NCBI RefSeq assembly: GCF_001243895.1 | Contig: NZ_LN851186.1 | Coordinates: forward strand, 2,567,841 to 2,631,840 | Length of the DNA stretch: 64,000 nucleotides | DNA from: Bacillus testis | Lineage (GTDB): Bacteria > Bacillota > Bacilli > Bacillales > DSM-1321 | Reading direction: 5' to 3' | Notes under the pieces: generated by a model | What the model saw: the letters and a program-made list of their open reading frames with translations, nothing else | Database searches by the model: none | Told to the model about the DNA's origin: nothing | Shown: piece after piece, positions 52,186 to 61,768 of the stretch | Position numbering within the stretch: the first letter of the stretch is position 1 | How the letters are laid out: the number at the start of each line of letters is the position of its first letter | Translations under genes and position numbers: made by a program

Positions 52186-54011
52186 AGGAAAATTTCACAT
52201 TGTCATTGATGCATACAAATGACACACACGCTCATTTAGATAATGTAGCGAAACGAGTGACTGCTGTTAAAGAAGTCCGCGCAAGCAAACCGAATGCGCT
52301 TCTTGTAGATGCAGGCGATGCATTCTCAGGAACTTTGTATTTCAACGAATTCAAAGGGCAAGCTGATCTTGAATTCATGAACTTAATGGAATATGACATG
52401 ATGACATTTGGTAACCATGAATTCGACTTAGGATCCAGCAGCGAAGGGCATAAAGCATTGGCAGACTTTGTTAAAGGCGCCAAATTCCCTTTTGTAAGCT
52501 CGAACGTTAACTTTGATAAAGATAAGAACCTAAAGGATTTAGTCAGAGACACCATTACGGACTCACCGGAAAACGGGAAAATCTATAATGGAATCATCAA
52601 GGAAGTCGAAGGCGAAAAAATCGGTTTCTTCGGCTTAACAACTGAAGAAACGGCTGATATTGCCAGCCCAGTTGATGTTACATTCTCTGATTACATCGAG
52701 GAAGCAGAAAAAGCTGTTGCTGCACTAGAGGCAAAAGGCGTTAATAAAATCGTTGCTGTATCACATCTAGGTTTCGATGATAATCCTGCTTATGACAACG
52801 ATATAACATTAGCCTCTGCAGTGGACGGCATCGATTTGATCATCGGGGGCCACAGCCATCATGAACTGAAGGAACCGGTGGTCGTAACGAAAGATGAAAA
52901 CGGGAAGGAAAAAGACCCGACTGTCATTGTCCAAGCTTATCAATACGGCGACTACTTAGGAACTGTCGATGTTGAATTCGATAAAGACGGTAAAGTTGTC
53001 GGCCAAGCAGGCCAATTAATCAAAGTAGCAGACAAACAAGAAGATGCTGAAGCTGCTGCAATGCTCGAAAAATATTCTTCTAAAATTGAAGAACTAAAAA
53101 GTACTCCATCCGGCGGAACAGCTGTTGAAGCATTGGAAAACCCGCGTGACAAAGGCGATACAACCAAACCAAGTGTGCGCAAAAACGAAACAAAGCTAGG
53201 TAACTTGATTACGGACGGCATGCTTGAAAAAGCAAAAGAATATAACAAAGACACTGTTATTGCCTTCCAAAACGGCGGCGGAATCCGTGAAGGAATCGAC
53301 CAAGGTGAAATCACACTGGGAGAAATCTTAACCGTGCTTCCATTCGGAAACACATTGGCAACAATGAAACTGACAGGTGCAGAGATTATCGAAGCATTGG
53401 AGCATAGCGTACACTTAGCGCCTGCTGAGCATGGCGGTTTCTTGCACGTGTCCGGTTTAAAATACACGTATGATAGCTCAAAACCAGCAGGAGAACGTGT
53501 TCAAAAAGTCCAAGTGAAAGAAGCGGACGGATTTACTGACCTGCAGCCATCAAAAACATATGTAGTAGCTACAAATGCTTTCACTGCCAAAGGCGGAGAC
53601 GGATACACTGTTTTCCAGAAAGCATATGAAGAAGGAAGAGTAACTGATTTAGGCCTAAGCGATTGGGAAAACCTAAGAGATCATGTTAAGAATTTAGGAA
53701 CAGTTAATCCACAAATCGAAGGACGTGTTGTAGACGTTGCCGGTGAAAAACCGGCAACTCTTACAGCTGCCCAATTTAATGGAACAGCAAACAATCCTAA
53801 AACACACACAGGCGATATCGTAGTTAATATCGCGGACGGCGACACACTGGAACATGCCATTGTTAACGGTACTTTGACGATTAAAGGGGCTTCAAACGAA
53901 GAATTGACCATTTCAAACATCACAGTGAACGGAGACTTGGATCTAACCGGCTTGACTGGTTCTGAGTTCAATCTTAATGCTGTAGAAGTTTCAGGCGAAA
54001 CCCTGCTTTAA
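52167..54011 (+). CDS. 5'-nucleotidase (UshA/NucA type), 5'-truncated, no signal peptide
   Basis: 614 codons from a GTG inside the intron hairpin. The metallophosphatase domain shows LMHTNDTHAHL, VDAGDAFSG, TFGNHEFD, VSHLGFD and IGGHSHHE. The C-terminal nucleotidase domain shows FQNGGGIREGIDQG, LPFGNTLATMKLTG and NAFTAKGGDGYTVF. A beta-rich tail of ~80 residues ends SGETLL. Such enzymes are exported and dephosphorylate nucleotides, yet no signal peptide or good start exists: the frame is closed by TAG at 52122-52124, upstream of the intron remnant. It is likely the orphan 3' exon of a disrupted secreted gene. The big nuclease follows after 39 bp. Confidence 0.8.
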   Translation: MRAGNSEENFTLSLMHTNDTHAHLDNVAKRVTAVKEVRASKPNALLVDAGDAFSGTLYFNEFKGQADLEFMNLMEYDMMTFGNHEFDLGSSSEGHKALADFVKGAKFPFVSSNVNFDKDKNLKDLVRDTITDSPENGKIYNGIIKEVEGEKIGFFGLTTEETADIASPVDVTFSDYIEEAEKAVAALEAKGVNKIVAVSHLGFDDNPAYDNDITLASAVDGIDLIIGGHSHHELKEPVVVTKDENGKEKDPTVIVQAYQYGDYLGTVDVEFDKDGKVVGQAGQLIKVADKQEDAEAAAMLEKYSSKIEELKSTPSGGTAVEALENPRDKGDTTKPSVRKNETKLGNLITDGMLEKAKEYNKDTVIAFQNGGGIREGIDQGEITLGEILTVLPFGNTLATMKLTGAEIIEALEHSVHLAPAEHGGFLHVSGLKYTYDSSKPAGERVQKVQVKEADGFTDLQPSKTYVVATNAFTAKGGDGYTVFQKAYEEGRVTDLGLSDWENLRDHVKNLGTVNPQIEGRVVDVAGEKPATLTAAQFNGTANNPKTHTGDIVVNIADGDTLEHAIVNGTLTIKGASNEELTISNITVNGDLDLTGLTGSEFNLNAVEVSGETLL

Positions 54012-54050
54012 TATGTACAAATACCGATAAATAATGACGGAGTGTGCTAA

Positions 54051-57000
54051 ATGAAGAAATCCAAACATCCCATATTGAATATGGTTCTAATCTTTACTCT
54101 TTTATTGAGTTTAGTATCACCAGCCTTCCCGGCTAATCAAGTTGTGGCGGCAGCAGCTGAATCCATCTTGACCGTTGAGCAAGCCATTGCAGACAATACA
54201 GGTACGGCAACAGTCGAAGGCTATATCGTCGGCTATACGATCGCTACTAATAATTACTCGAAAGAGGCTAAAGACGACAACAACTTAGCAATAGCTAGCT
54301 CAATTGACGAAACAGATCCTGGCAAAATCATGCCTGTTCAACTCCCTGCCAAGTTCCGCAATGAATTTGGTTTAGCAACAAATCCAACGAACATCGGCAA
54401 AAAAATCCAGGTGACCGGTACGCTTCAGGCATACTTCACTACGCCGGGAATCAAATCCCCTACTGCGATCACATTCGTGGAAGATTCTGAAGAAAACCCG
54501 AATAAAACAGCTGCGGTTGAAGCAAATATTATTGGCAGAGTTGAAGCTGGAACAAAGATTACGCTATCTTCTTCAACTGCCGGTGCAGCTATTTACTATA
54601 CAACAAATGGAGAAACTCCTACTTCTGCAAGCACATTGTACGAAGGTCCAATCACAATTAATGCTGCAACAACCATTAAAGCCATCGCTATTGCGGATGG
54701 ATTAGAAAACAGTGATGTGGCAACATTCGAATATACCCTATTATCATCCATGCCGATCAAAGAAGTAAGACAATTAGCTCTTAATGAAACGGCAATGACC
54801 ACAGGGGTCGTAACAGCAACATTCGGTTCACCAACTAACACGGTTTATATCCAGGACGACGACGCCGGGATTGTATTGTACGGAGCCGGCCAGGAAGTTG
54901 AAATCGGTGACCGGGTTCAGGCTAAAGGAAAGTTAACACAATACCAAAACCTATTGGAATTGGAAGTAAAAAAATCCGACGTAACAGTCATTGAAAAAAC
55001 AACCGTTCCAACGCCTCAAATTGTAACGCCTGGCCAATTGCAAGAAGATAAAGAAGCCATGCTGCTTACGTTGGAAAAGGTGACGATCGAATCAACAGAC
55101 GGTAAGAACTTTACCGCTTCTACTCCGGATGGAGAAACATTCGTGATCCGCCCAGATGATGCTGCCCTCCTAACGGTCGGTGCAACATACGATACAATCA
55201 CAGGTGTATTAGGGCAATACAAAGAAACCTATCAGCTGATTCCAAGAGGTGCAGCCGACATTGTCGCAGACGCTTCTAAAGTACAGCCGGTTGTCGCAAC
55301 TCCAGGAGCCGGTTTCATAAAAGCTGGCGAAGAAATCACTCTTTCAACGAATACAAAAGGTGCTACGATTTACTACACAGTGAACGGAGACGAACCGACA
55401 ACAGCAAGCACTGTATATAACGCACCTATCACGCTTACTGAAGATGCAATCATTAAAGCAATCGCTGTAAAAGATGGTCTAACAAGCTCATCTGTTGCTA
55501 CTTTCACTTATACAATCATGACAGGCGAAATGAGAATCCACCATATCCAAGGTGCTGGACATTATTCTCAATTCGAAAATCAAACTGTAAGCGACATTGA
55601 AGGGATTGTTACGTTCGTAAAAGACGGAAGCAATTTCTACATGCAAGATTTACAGCCTGACAACGACGATCAGACATCTGAAGGTATTCTGGTGAACAAA
55701 TCTTCACACGGGCTTAAAGTCGGTGATGTTGTTTCTGTTACGGGAACCGTTGAAGAATACCTAAACGAGGGATATTCTGACCGATATACAACAGATCTTC
55801 CTGTTACAAGAATCAAAGCATCCTCTTTCACAAAGAAAGAAAGCGGACATGAATTACCTGCTCCGATTGTAATCGGCAAAGACCGCATCGCTCCAACTGA
55901 AATCATTGACAATGATTCATTTGCAGAATTTGATCCGGAAGAAGACGGAATCGACTTCTACGAAAGCTTGGAAGGTATGTATGTCGAGATTGAGAATCCA
56001 AAAGTTGTCGCTCCGCAAAGCTACGGGGACCTTGTTGTCGTTCCTGGCAGCGTTGAGACAAACACGAACGCAGGCGGATTGAAATTCACTCCGGAAGACG
56101 CGAATCCTGAACGCATTACCATCGACTTGAATGACAACTCTTTCGTTGCGAAAGCAGGCGACTCATTTAATGGTTCCTTTAAAGGTGTTGTTAGCTATGG
56201 CTACAGCAACTATATGGTAATGCCAAATAAAAATGAACTGCCGACTTTAGTAGAAGGAACAACAGCCCGTGAAGTAACGGCAATCGAGAAAAAGGAAGAC
56301 AAATTAACAATCGCAACCTATAACGTTGAGAACTTCTCGGCGGTAACAGAAGATGCGAGAGTAACAAAGATTGCCCAATCCATCATCACGAACTTGAAAA
56401 CGCCTGATATCATTCAATTGACAGAGATTCAGGATAATGATGGAGAAGCCGACTCAGGCAACTCAAGCGCAGATCAAACGTATAAAGTCCTGATCGATAA
56501 AATCGCTGCTCTTGGCGGACCAACATACTCATTCACAGATATCGCTCCTGTAAACAATCAGGACGGCGGAGCTGCCGGCGGAAACATCCGTGTAGGTTTC
56601 TTGTATAACCCAGAGCGCGTGACATTATCAGAAGGAACAAAAGGTACAGCCACTCAGGCTGTCGGTTATGAAAATAATAGTCTTACTTTAAACCCGGGCC
56701 GCATCGATCCGACAAATGAAGCCTTTAAATCAAGCCGTAAGCCATTGGCTGCACAATTTGAATTCAAAGGCGAAAAAGTAGTTGTCATCGCTAATCACAC
56801 AAACTCTAAACGCGGCGACATGCCGTTATTCGGTAAGACACAGCCGGTTGTTCTACAAAGTGAAGTACAACGCAATAAAATCGCAACAGTTGTCAATCAT
56901 TTCGTTAAAGAAATAAAAACAGAAAATCCGGATGCGAATGTTGTCTTGCTTGGGGACTTCAATGACTTTGAATTCTCTAATCCATTGCAAATCGTAAAAG

Positions 57001-58310
57001 GCAATGAATTGATCAACATGATTGACCGAGTGCCTTTTGAAAAACGTTACTCTTACTCTTATCAAGGGAACTCGCAAGTTTTAGACCATATCTTGGTATC
57101 CAATAACATGGCTGCCGACACGGAAGTAGATATTGTCCATATCAACTCTTCTTTCATGGAAGAACACGGACGCGCAAGTGACCATGATCCAGTATTAATC
57201 CAAACAACGCTTCAAAAACAAAAAGAAGAAACATTTGCGAAAACGTATAACTTATCGGCATTCAAATCGAACAAGTTATCCGTTAATACCGAAAATTCAT
57301 TGGTTACGATGAGTGCGGATTCTTCTATTACAGAAGGTATTACCGTTAAGGCCTCTGCAACACTGAAAGGTGAAGGATTGGCAACAACAAAAGTCATCCT
57401 TAACGCTGCTGAAGCAAATTCTTATGTGGATTTCAAAGGCGCGACCGTTCAGGAAGTTGTCATTGAAAATGCCAACTTCAATAAGATTAAAGGCGCAGAA
57501 AACGTCCAAAAATGGACCGTTAAAGATGGTGTAGATGCAAGCCATATTAAATTCTACAACAGTGCAGGGCCGGCAATCCCCTCTCCTGTACTGCCATCCG
57601 CTCCTGAAACTGATGCAGACGGCTATTACGCCAACGCAGACGGAAAAACAGGCGAAGAATTAAAAACAGCATTGCATAACATCATTAAGGGCCATACACA
57701 ATTAACGTATGACGAAGTTAAATATGCTTTAAGAGACACGGATGAAGACCCGAACAATCCAGATAATGTACTTCTGCTTTATACTGGCCGCTCACAAGCG
57801 AAAGATACATTCGGCTCCGGTGTGGATGATTGGAACCGCGAACATGTGTGGGCAAAATCCCATGGACAATTCGGAACAGCAAAAGGACCTGGAACAGATC
57901 TTCACCATTTACGGGCAGCGGATGCTTCTGTGAATAGTTCCAGAGGACATTTGGACTTTGACAATGGCGGAACGCCCCACAAAGAAGCGACCGACAATAA
58001 ATACGACTCTGATTCGTGGGAGCCGGCTGACCGTGTAAAAGGTGACATTGCACGAATGTTATTCTATATGGCCGTCCGCTATGAAGGAACGGACGGCGAA
58101 ATCGACTTGGAGCTTGCAGACCGTGTAAGCACATATCCGGAACCGCTTCATGGAAAATTGTCCGTTCTATTAGAATGGAATGAACTTGACCCAGTTGATG
58201 ATTTTGAAAGAAACCGCAATGAAGTCATCTATAACGATTACCAACATAACCGCAATCCATTCATCGACCATCCTGAATGGGTAAACGAAATCTGGGGAGA
58301 CGCTGCATAA
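54051..58310 (+). CDS. Secreted multidomain nuclease (OB folds, EEP exonuclease, endonuclease I)
   Basis: 1,419 residues with a signal peptide (cleavage near residue 34). In order: a DUF6359/OB-like domain (AIADNTGTATVEGYIVGY); a CHB_HEX_C-type repeat (~155-225); an OB fold; a second CHB_HEX_C repeat (~415-485); another OB fold; an endonuclease/exonuclease/phosphatase domain (~750-1045; ATYNVENF, QLTEIQD, VLLGDFNDF, ASDHDPV); and a C-terminal His-Me finger endonuclease I domain (DDWNREHVWAKSHGQ, TDLHHLRAADASVNS). It resembles ExeM- and YhcR-type nucleases. No LPXTG or SLH anchor is present. GGAG precedes the ATG. With the 5'-nucleotidase it would release nucleosides and phosphate from DNA. 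Confidence 0.9.
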   Translation: MKKSKHPILNMVLIFTLLLSLVSPAFPANQVVAAAAESILTVEQAIADNTGTATVEGYIVGYTIATNNYSKEAKDDNNLAIASSIDETDPGKIMPVQLPAKFRNEFGLATNPTNIGKKIQVTGTLQAYFTTPGIKSPTAITFVEDSEENPNKTAAVEANIIGRVEAGTKITLSSSTAGAAIYYTTNGETPTSASTLYEGPITINAATTIKAIAIADGLENSDVATFEYTLLSSMPIKEVRQLALNETAMTTGVVTATFGSPTNTVYIQDDDAGIVLYGAGQEVEIGDRVQAKGKLTQYQNLLELEVKKSDVTVIEKTTVPTPQIVTPGQLQEDKEAMLLTLEKVTIESTDGKNFTASTPDGETFVIRPDDAALLTVGATYDTITGVLGQYKETYQLIPRGAADIVADASKVQPVVATPGAGFIKAGEEITLSTNTKGATIYYTVNGDEPTTASTVYNAPITLTEDAIIKAIAVKDGLTSSSVATFTYTIMTGEMRIHHIQGAGHYSQFENQTVSDIEGIVTFVKDGSNFYMQDLQPDNDDQTSEGILVNKSSHGLKVGDVVSVTGTVEEYLNEGYSDRYTTDLPVTRIKASSFTKKESGHELPAPIVIGKDRIAPTEIIDNDSFAEFDPEEDGIDFYESLEGMYVEIENPKVVAPQSYGDLVVVPGSVETNTNAGGLKFTPEDANPERITIDLNDNSFVAKAGDSFNGSFKGVVSYGYSNYMVMPNKNELPTLVEGTTAREVTAIEKKEDKLTIATYNVENFSAVTEDARVTKIAQSIITNLKTPDIIQLTEIQDNDGEADSGNSSADQTYKVLIDKIAALGGPTYSFTDIAPVNNQDGGAAGGNIRVGFLYNPERVTLSEGTKGTATQAVGYENNSLTLNPGRIDPTNEAFKSSRKPLAAQFEFKGEKVVVIANHTNSKRGDMPLFGKTQPVVLQSEVQRNKIATVVNHFVKEIKTENPDANVVLLGDFNDFEFSNPLQIVKGNELINMIDRVPFEKRYSYSYQGNSQVLDHILVSNNMAADTEVDIVHINSSFMEEHGRASDHDPVLIQTTLQKQKEETFAKTYNLSAFKSNKLSVNTENSLVTMSADSSITEGITVKASATLKGEGLATTKVILNAAEANSYVDFKGATVQEVVIENANFNKIKGAENVQKWTVKDGVDASHIKFYNSAGPAIPSPVLPSAPETDADGYYANADGKTGEELKTALHNIIKGHTQLTYDEVKYALRDTDEDPNNPDNVLLLYTGRSQAKDTFGSGVDDWNREHVWAKSHGQFGTAKGPGTDLHHLRAADASVNSSRGHLDFDNGGTPHKEATDNKYDSDSWEPADRVKGDIARMLFYMAVRYEGTDGEIDLELADRVSTYPEPLHGKLSVLLEWNELDPVDDFERNRNEVIYNDYQHNRNPFIDHPEWVNEIWGDAA

Positions 58311-58330
58311 GCCGCTCTTTCCCTATCCAG

Positions 58331-58366
58331 AAAGCCCCGTAAGCTATTATAGCCTACGGGGCTTTT
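58331..58366. terminator. Bidirectional terminator
   Basis: AAAGCCCCGTA and TACGGGGCTTT, with GCT/AGC inside, form a 14-bp stem with one mismatch, followed by T. It lies between the convergent nuclease and esterase genes. Confidence 0.9.
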
Positions 58367-58376
58367 CGATATCCTT

Positions 58377-59141
58377 TTATACCAGGCTCCTTTTGATCGT
58401 TATCGCCCTCTCGATGAATGAATGTGTTTTTTCAACAATCAATTCCTTATCATTGTCCATCGATGCCACGTGATAGGAGTCATGAAGCGTAATGCTTTCT
58501 TTTTGAACGGAAGAAATCTGCTCCATGATAAAATCTGTGTTTTCCGGCGGGACTACATGATCGATCGCCGATTTGAAACCCAGCACCGGGCAATGTACAT
58601 CTTTTAATTTTTCCGGTGTCAGACTCATCAGCTTCTGAAGCTGCCTAATCGCTTTTACCGGTGCCTTGGTGTATGTGATTTCATGAATATTCTTCGCCTT
58701 GATGTCAGGTATATCTTCATCTATGAATCTCAAGTCTGCTTCCTGTCTTACATAATCGAACGCCGGAATGGTCAATGCCGGATTGATGAGGACGACTCCG
58801 TCTACCTCTTGTTTTTGCGCAGCAAGCCACAAAGCCAATGTCCCTCCCATCGATTGCCCCATGATGACGATTCTTGTGCAATGCCTACTCAATTCCTCAT
58901 AACCTTCCGCAACAGATTCGTACCAATCCATGTACCGGCACTGTTCCATATCGAGATAATGAGTGCCATGCCCCTTCAATCTTGGCGCCATAACCGTATA
59001 TCCCCTTTTCGCTAACTCCTCCCCCAAGAACCTAACACTTTGCGGCGTACCGATAAAGCCATGTGACAACAGGATGCCTGTCTCACTTCCTTTGAAGAAA
59101 AAAGATTCAGCGCCTTCCATTACTTGAAAGTTCTCAACCAT
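58377..59141 (-). CDS. Carboxylesterase / alpha-beta hydrolase (Est30-like)
   Basis: 254 residues. Oxyanion HGF in LLSHGFIGTP, lid start RLKGHGTHYLDM, nucleophile elbow GQSMGG (Ser ~96), acid in KSAIDHVVPPEN and His in DSYHVASMD. This is the layout of the Geobacillus Est30 carboxylesterases and monoacylglycerol lipases. It is cytoplasmic, with no signal. GAAGGGAG is upstream. Confidence 0.88.
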   Translation of the reverse strand: MVENFQVMEGAESFFFKGSETGILLSHGFIGTPQSVRFLGEELAKRGYTVMAPRLKGHGTHYLDMEQCRYMDWYESVAEGYEELSRHCTRIVIMGQSMGGTLALWLAAQKQEVDGVVLINPALTIPAFDYVRQEADLRFIDEDIPDIKAKNIHEITYTKAPVKAIRQLQKLMSLTPEKLKDVHCPVLGFKSAIDHVVPPENTDFIMEQISSVQKESITLHDSYHVASMDNDKELIVEKTHSFIERAITIKRSLV

Positions 59142-59343
59142 TTTATTGCTCCCTTCTCCATATATATTCCGTCTTTCCTTATATTCATTATACCTTATTA
59201 TTCCGATTAATAAAGTATGAATTATTTACACTAAACAACTGCCTGGGGAAATTCATACTACTAATCCTAACGTTATTTCATCTTTACTGTATAAATAAGT
59301 TGCCATTTTTAAACGCAAAACTTGACAAAGTAACTGGTAGTTG

Positions 59344-59367
59344 GTTTAGTATTTTAAAAAAGGGTCA
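59344..59367 (+). promoter_or_regulatory. Sigma-B-like promoter of the RsbR homologue
   Basis: GTTTAG, 12 bases, GGGTCA lies about 46 bp before the start codon. It resembles the GTTTAA-N12-15-GGGWAW sigma-B pattern. The presence of a stressosome-type gene makes this plausible, but the -10 is imperfect. Confidence 0.35.
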
Positions 59368-59413
59368 CTATTAATAGAAGTCTAAAATCATATTAAAATC
59401 AGGAGGGTTACTA

Positions 59414-60238
59414 TTGAAAGAGTCACTAGATACATATAAATTACTGGAATTTATCCAAGAAAATAAAGATTTTTTCGAAGATTCATTATTGAATGAAGCA
59501 TCTAATGTAAAAGAAAAAATCGAAGAAATTTTAATGGTCGGCAATATTGACCTAATCAATAATGCCCATTTGCTGGTTCAATATATTATTCAGGAGAAAG
59601 AACAAGAACTTCAATCATTTGCCAAACAAGAAGGTATAGCATGGGCGACACATGAAATCCCGTTATCTTTCAAATTAGAATGGGTGCAAGCCATACGAAG
59701 AACCGTATGGAAGTTCCTGCAAAAATATAATGAGAAAACGACGAATAAGGTTTTAACTGAAGAATTTTTTTCGGTAGAAAAACAAGTAAATAATCAAGTA
59801 GACCGGTTTCTAAATGTTTTTTTTATTACATACTCCCAATACAAAGATTCGTTGATAAGGGCTCAAAAAGAATTGGTTGAAAATCTTTCAGTGCCTATCA
59901 TACCAATAACACCTACGATGTGTATTTTGCCTCTGATTGGTGCAGTTGATCTTCACAGAACCGCTATACTCGAGGAAAAAATTTTGAAAGAAGTCGGAAA
60001 ATTGCATATTCAAACATTGATTATCGACTTCTCTGGAATGATGGAAATGGAGACTGAAGTCATTGTTCATTTAATGAAGATTATCGAAGGCACTTCATTA
60101 ATGGGATGTAACACCGTGATTACCGGATTAAGAGCTGAAGTGGTTAGAAATATGATAAACGCAGGAATGAGATTAAACGAGAAAGCGATAACATTAGGAA
60201 CTTTACAACAAGCATTGAATAAATACTTATTGAGTTAA
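59414..60238 (+). CDS. RsbR-family stressosome protein (STAS domain)
   Basis: 274 residues from TTG 59414 with AGGAGG upstream. The N-terminal ~150 residues form a helical, globin-like sensor as in RsbR paralogues. The C-terminal STAS domain (about 160-274) reads VENLSVPIIPITPTMCILPL, TLIIDFSGMMEMETEVIVHL and ITGLRAEVVRNMI. The residue after DFSG is not the usual Thr/Ser phospho-site seen in RsbRA, but METE nearby keeps one Thr. It joins RsbS/RsbT complexes that activate sigma-B. No rsbS or rsbT is adjacent. Confidence 0.85.
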   Translation: MKESLDTYKLLEFIQENKDFFEDSLLNEASNVKEKIEEILMVGNIDLINNAHLLVQYIIQEKEQELQSFAKQEGIAWATHEIPLSFKLEWVQAIRRTVWKFLQKYNEKTTNKVLTEEFFSVEKQVNNQVDRFLNVFFITYSQYKDSLIRAQKELVENLSVPIIPITPTMCILPLIGAVDLHRTAILEEKILKEVGKLHIQTLIIDFSGMMEMETEVIVHLMKIIEGTSLMGCNTVITGLRAEVVRNMINAGMRLNEKAITLGTLQQALNKYLLS

Positions 60239-60253
60239 GCACAGAGGATCTTG

Positions 60254-60281
60254 GAGAGGGCCGCTTTTGCGGCTCTTTTTT
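60254..60281 (+). terminator. Terminator of the RsbR-like gene
   Basis: GAGGGCCGC-TTTT-GCGGCTC hairpin (with a small bulge) followed by TTTTTT on the plus strand. The remaining gap to 60515 shows nothing else. Confidence 0.75.
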
Positions 60282-60515
60282 GATTCTGAAGCATTGATTT
60301 CGATATGCAATGAAGATTATTAAAAAAAGACAGGCTAATCCCGTTTACTCTGCAGACACAAAACAGAGCCTTTGAATGTATTAATTACTGGTTCAAAGTT
60401 GGGAATCATAGTTTCGTAAAATATATCATTTTTTAATAATCCTCCCTAAAATACAGATTACACTGAAAATAAAGTTTCTCATTTAAAAGTAATCAAACGC
60501 ACCTGCTAAGTTTGT

Positions 60516-60856
60516 TTAAGTCCTCTCATTCACCAACTTAGCAAGTTCTTCAATTTGGACAGGTGGATAGATCCTGACTTTTGGGCCACTTCCGAATGGG
60601 GAGTTGTACATCGCTTTTGCTACCGTACTTGCTTCTATTCCAAATTTTGTTCTTAATGCAACAGGGAGAAACCATGCAATCCCTTTATAGAAGCCAATTG
60701 CCATTTTCTCGCCAAATCTGAACTCTTCCCGTTCATCCACTAATAGGGACTGGCGGAAGATCGATAATGTCGGTATATCTAATGCCATTAATTTCCCTTC
60801 AAGCTCCCCTTTTGATTGCTCCCTTTTCCCTTCGAAAAAGACTTTCGTCAGACCTT
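60516..60856 (-). pseudogene. C-terminal fragment of an NAD(P)-binding epimerase/oxidoreductase
   Basis: The open frame from about 60856 to 60516 has KGELEGKLMALDIPTLSIFR, then EFRFGEKMAIGFYKGIAWF and ASTVAKAMYNS, which is the C-terminal half of the NAD(P)H-binding YfcH/HTATIP2-like family. The Rossmann GXXGXXG part is absent. An in-frame stop sits directly upstream of 60856, so only about 110 residues survive. An internal ATG at 60788 could give a 90-aa protein, probably non-functional. Confidence 0.65.
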
Positions 60857-61029
60857 ATTGTCCCTTAACAGCTTGGGCAAATAAACGACTTCTATAAAGT
60901 GAACTTTTAAAGAAAAACAAGTGTCAGCAAACGCCGATCAAGATACTAAAATCACAAAAAATCCACAAATTTCGATACATTCAAGAGATATAATTTAATT
61001 GTAAAAACGATTTGATAGGAGTTTTTCAC

Positions 61030-61653
61030 ATGAAAAAATTATTTAAGTTCGGATGTCTCGGATTAATTGCTATCATATTGATTATTGTTATTGCCGCTAT
61101 TGCATTTGGCGGTGGGGATGATAACAGCTCAGATCATAACACAAAGACTGAGCAAACAAATACAGAATCATCCAGTAAAAGTAGCAATAAGTTAACAAAG
61201 GAAAAATTCGAGCAAATTAAAGATGGCATGTCTTATGAAGAAGTGACTAAAATTGTTGGCAGCAAAGGCACCGTTGTTTCTGAAAGCGGAGATCAAGGTA
61301 GTAATCTCCACACCGTAATATATGAATTTGATACAGACGGATTTATGTCTAACGCCACTATGACGTTCCAGGGTGGCAAATTAATTAACAAAGCACAAGT
61401 CGGGCTAGGTGGAGATTCTGGAGCAGAAATTACACTTGAACAATTTAATGCGATCGAGAATGGGATGTCTTATGAAGAGGTGACAAAAATAATTGGCGGT
61501 GAAGGTGAGGTTTTATCTGAATCTGGAGAAAAAGGCACTAACCTTCATACGGTCATTTATGTGTATCAAGGTAAAGGCAATCTAGGCGCAAATGCTAACT
61601 TCACATTCCAAGGAAATAAACTTGTAAACAAAGCTCAATTCGGCCTTAAATAA
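61030..61653 (+). CDS. DUF3862 membrane-anchored protein with two tandem BLIP-like repeats
   Basis: About 207 residues. An N-terminal hydrophobic helix (8-26) anchors it, a Ser/Thr-rich linker follows, and then two homologous repeats of ~65 residues. Both contain the sequence GMSYEEVTKI, a SESG turn, LHTVIY and the closing FQG.K..NKAQ.GL segment. This is the DUF3862 family with a beta-lactamase-inhibitor (BLIP/SmpA)-like fold; the role is unknown. AGGAG lies eight bases before ATG 61030. Confidence 0.85.
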   Translation: MKKLFKFGCLGLIAIILIIVIAAIAFGGGDDNSSDHNTKTEQTNTESSSKSSNKLTKEKFEQIKDGMSYEEVTKIVGSKGTVVSESGDQGSNLHTVIYEFDTDGFMSNATMTFQGGKLINKAQVGLGGDSGAEITLEQFNAIENGMSYEEVTKIIGGEGEVLSESGEKGTNLHTVIYVYQGKGNLGANANFTFQGNKLVNKAQFGLK

Positions 61654-61669
61654 GGTACGATGGCCATAT

Positions 61670-61704
61670 AAATAACCCCCTCCACATTACGGAAGGGGTT
61701 ATTT
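61670..61704 (+). terminator. Terminator of the DUF3862 gene
   Basis: AAATAACCCC and GGGGTTATTT form a 10-bp stem with a TCC/GGA inner stem. T-rich on the plus strand. Confidence 0.85.
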
Positions 61705-61768
61705 ATATTGTCCGGCTTAATGCATGATGACCTTGGATATAAAAATAGGCCATTTCAGCCTATTTCTC

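Noticed and set aside
52952..53467. 171-codon minus-strand ORF inside the 5'-nucleotidase
   Set aside because: The sense strand encodes conserved nucleotidase motifs across this stretch; the antisense frame is Ser/Pro-rich shadow sequence.
57718..58134. 138-codon minus-strand ORF inside the endonuclease I domain
   Set aside because: Antisense shadow of the HVWAKSHGQ and LHHLRAAD motifs; no start signal.
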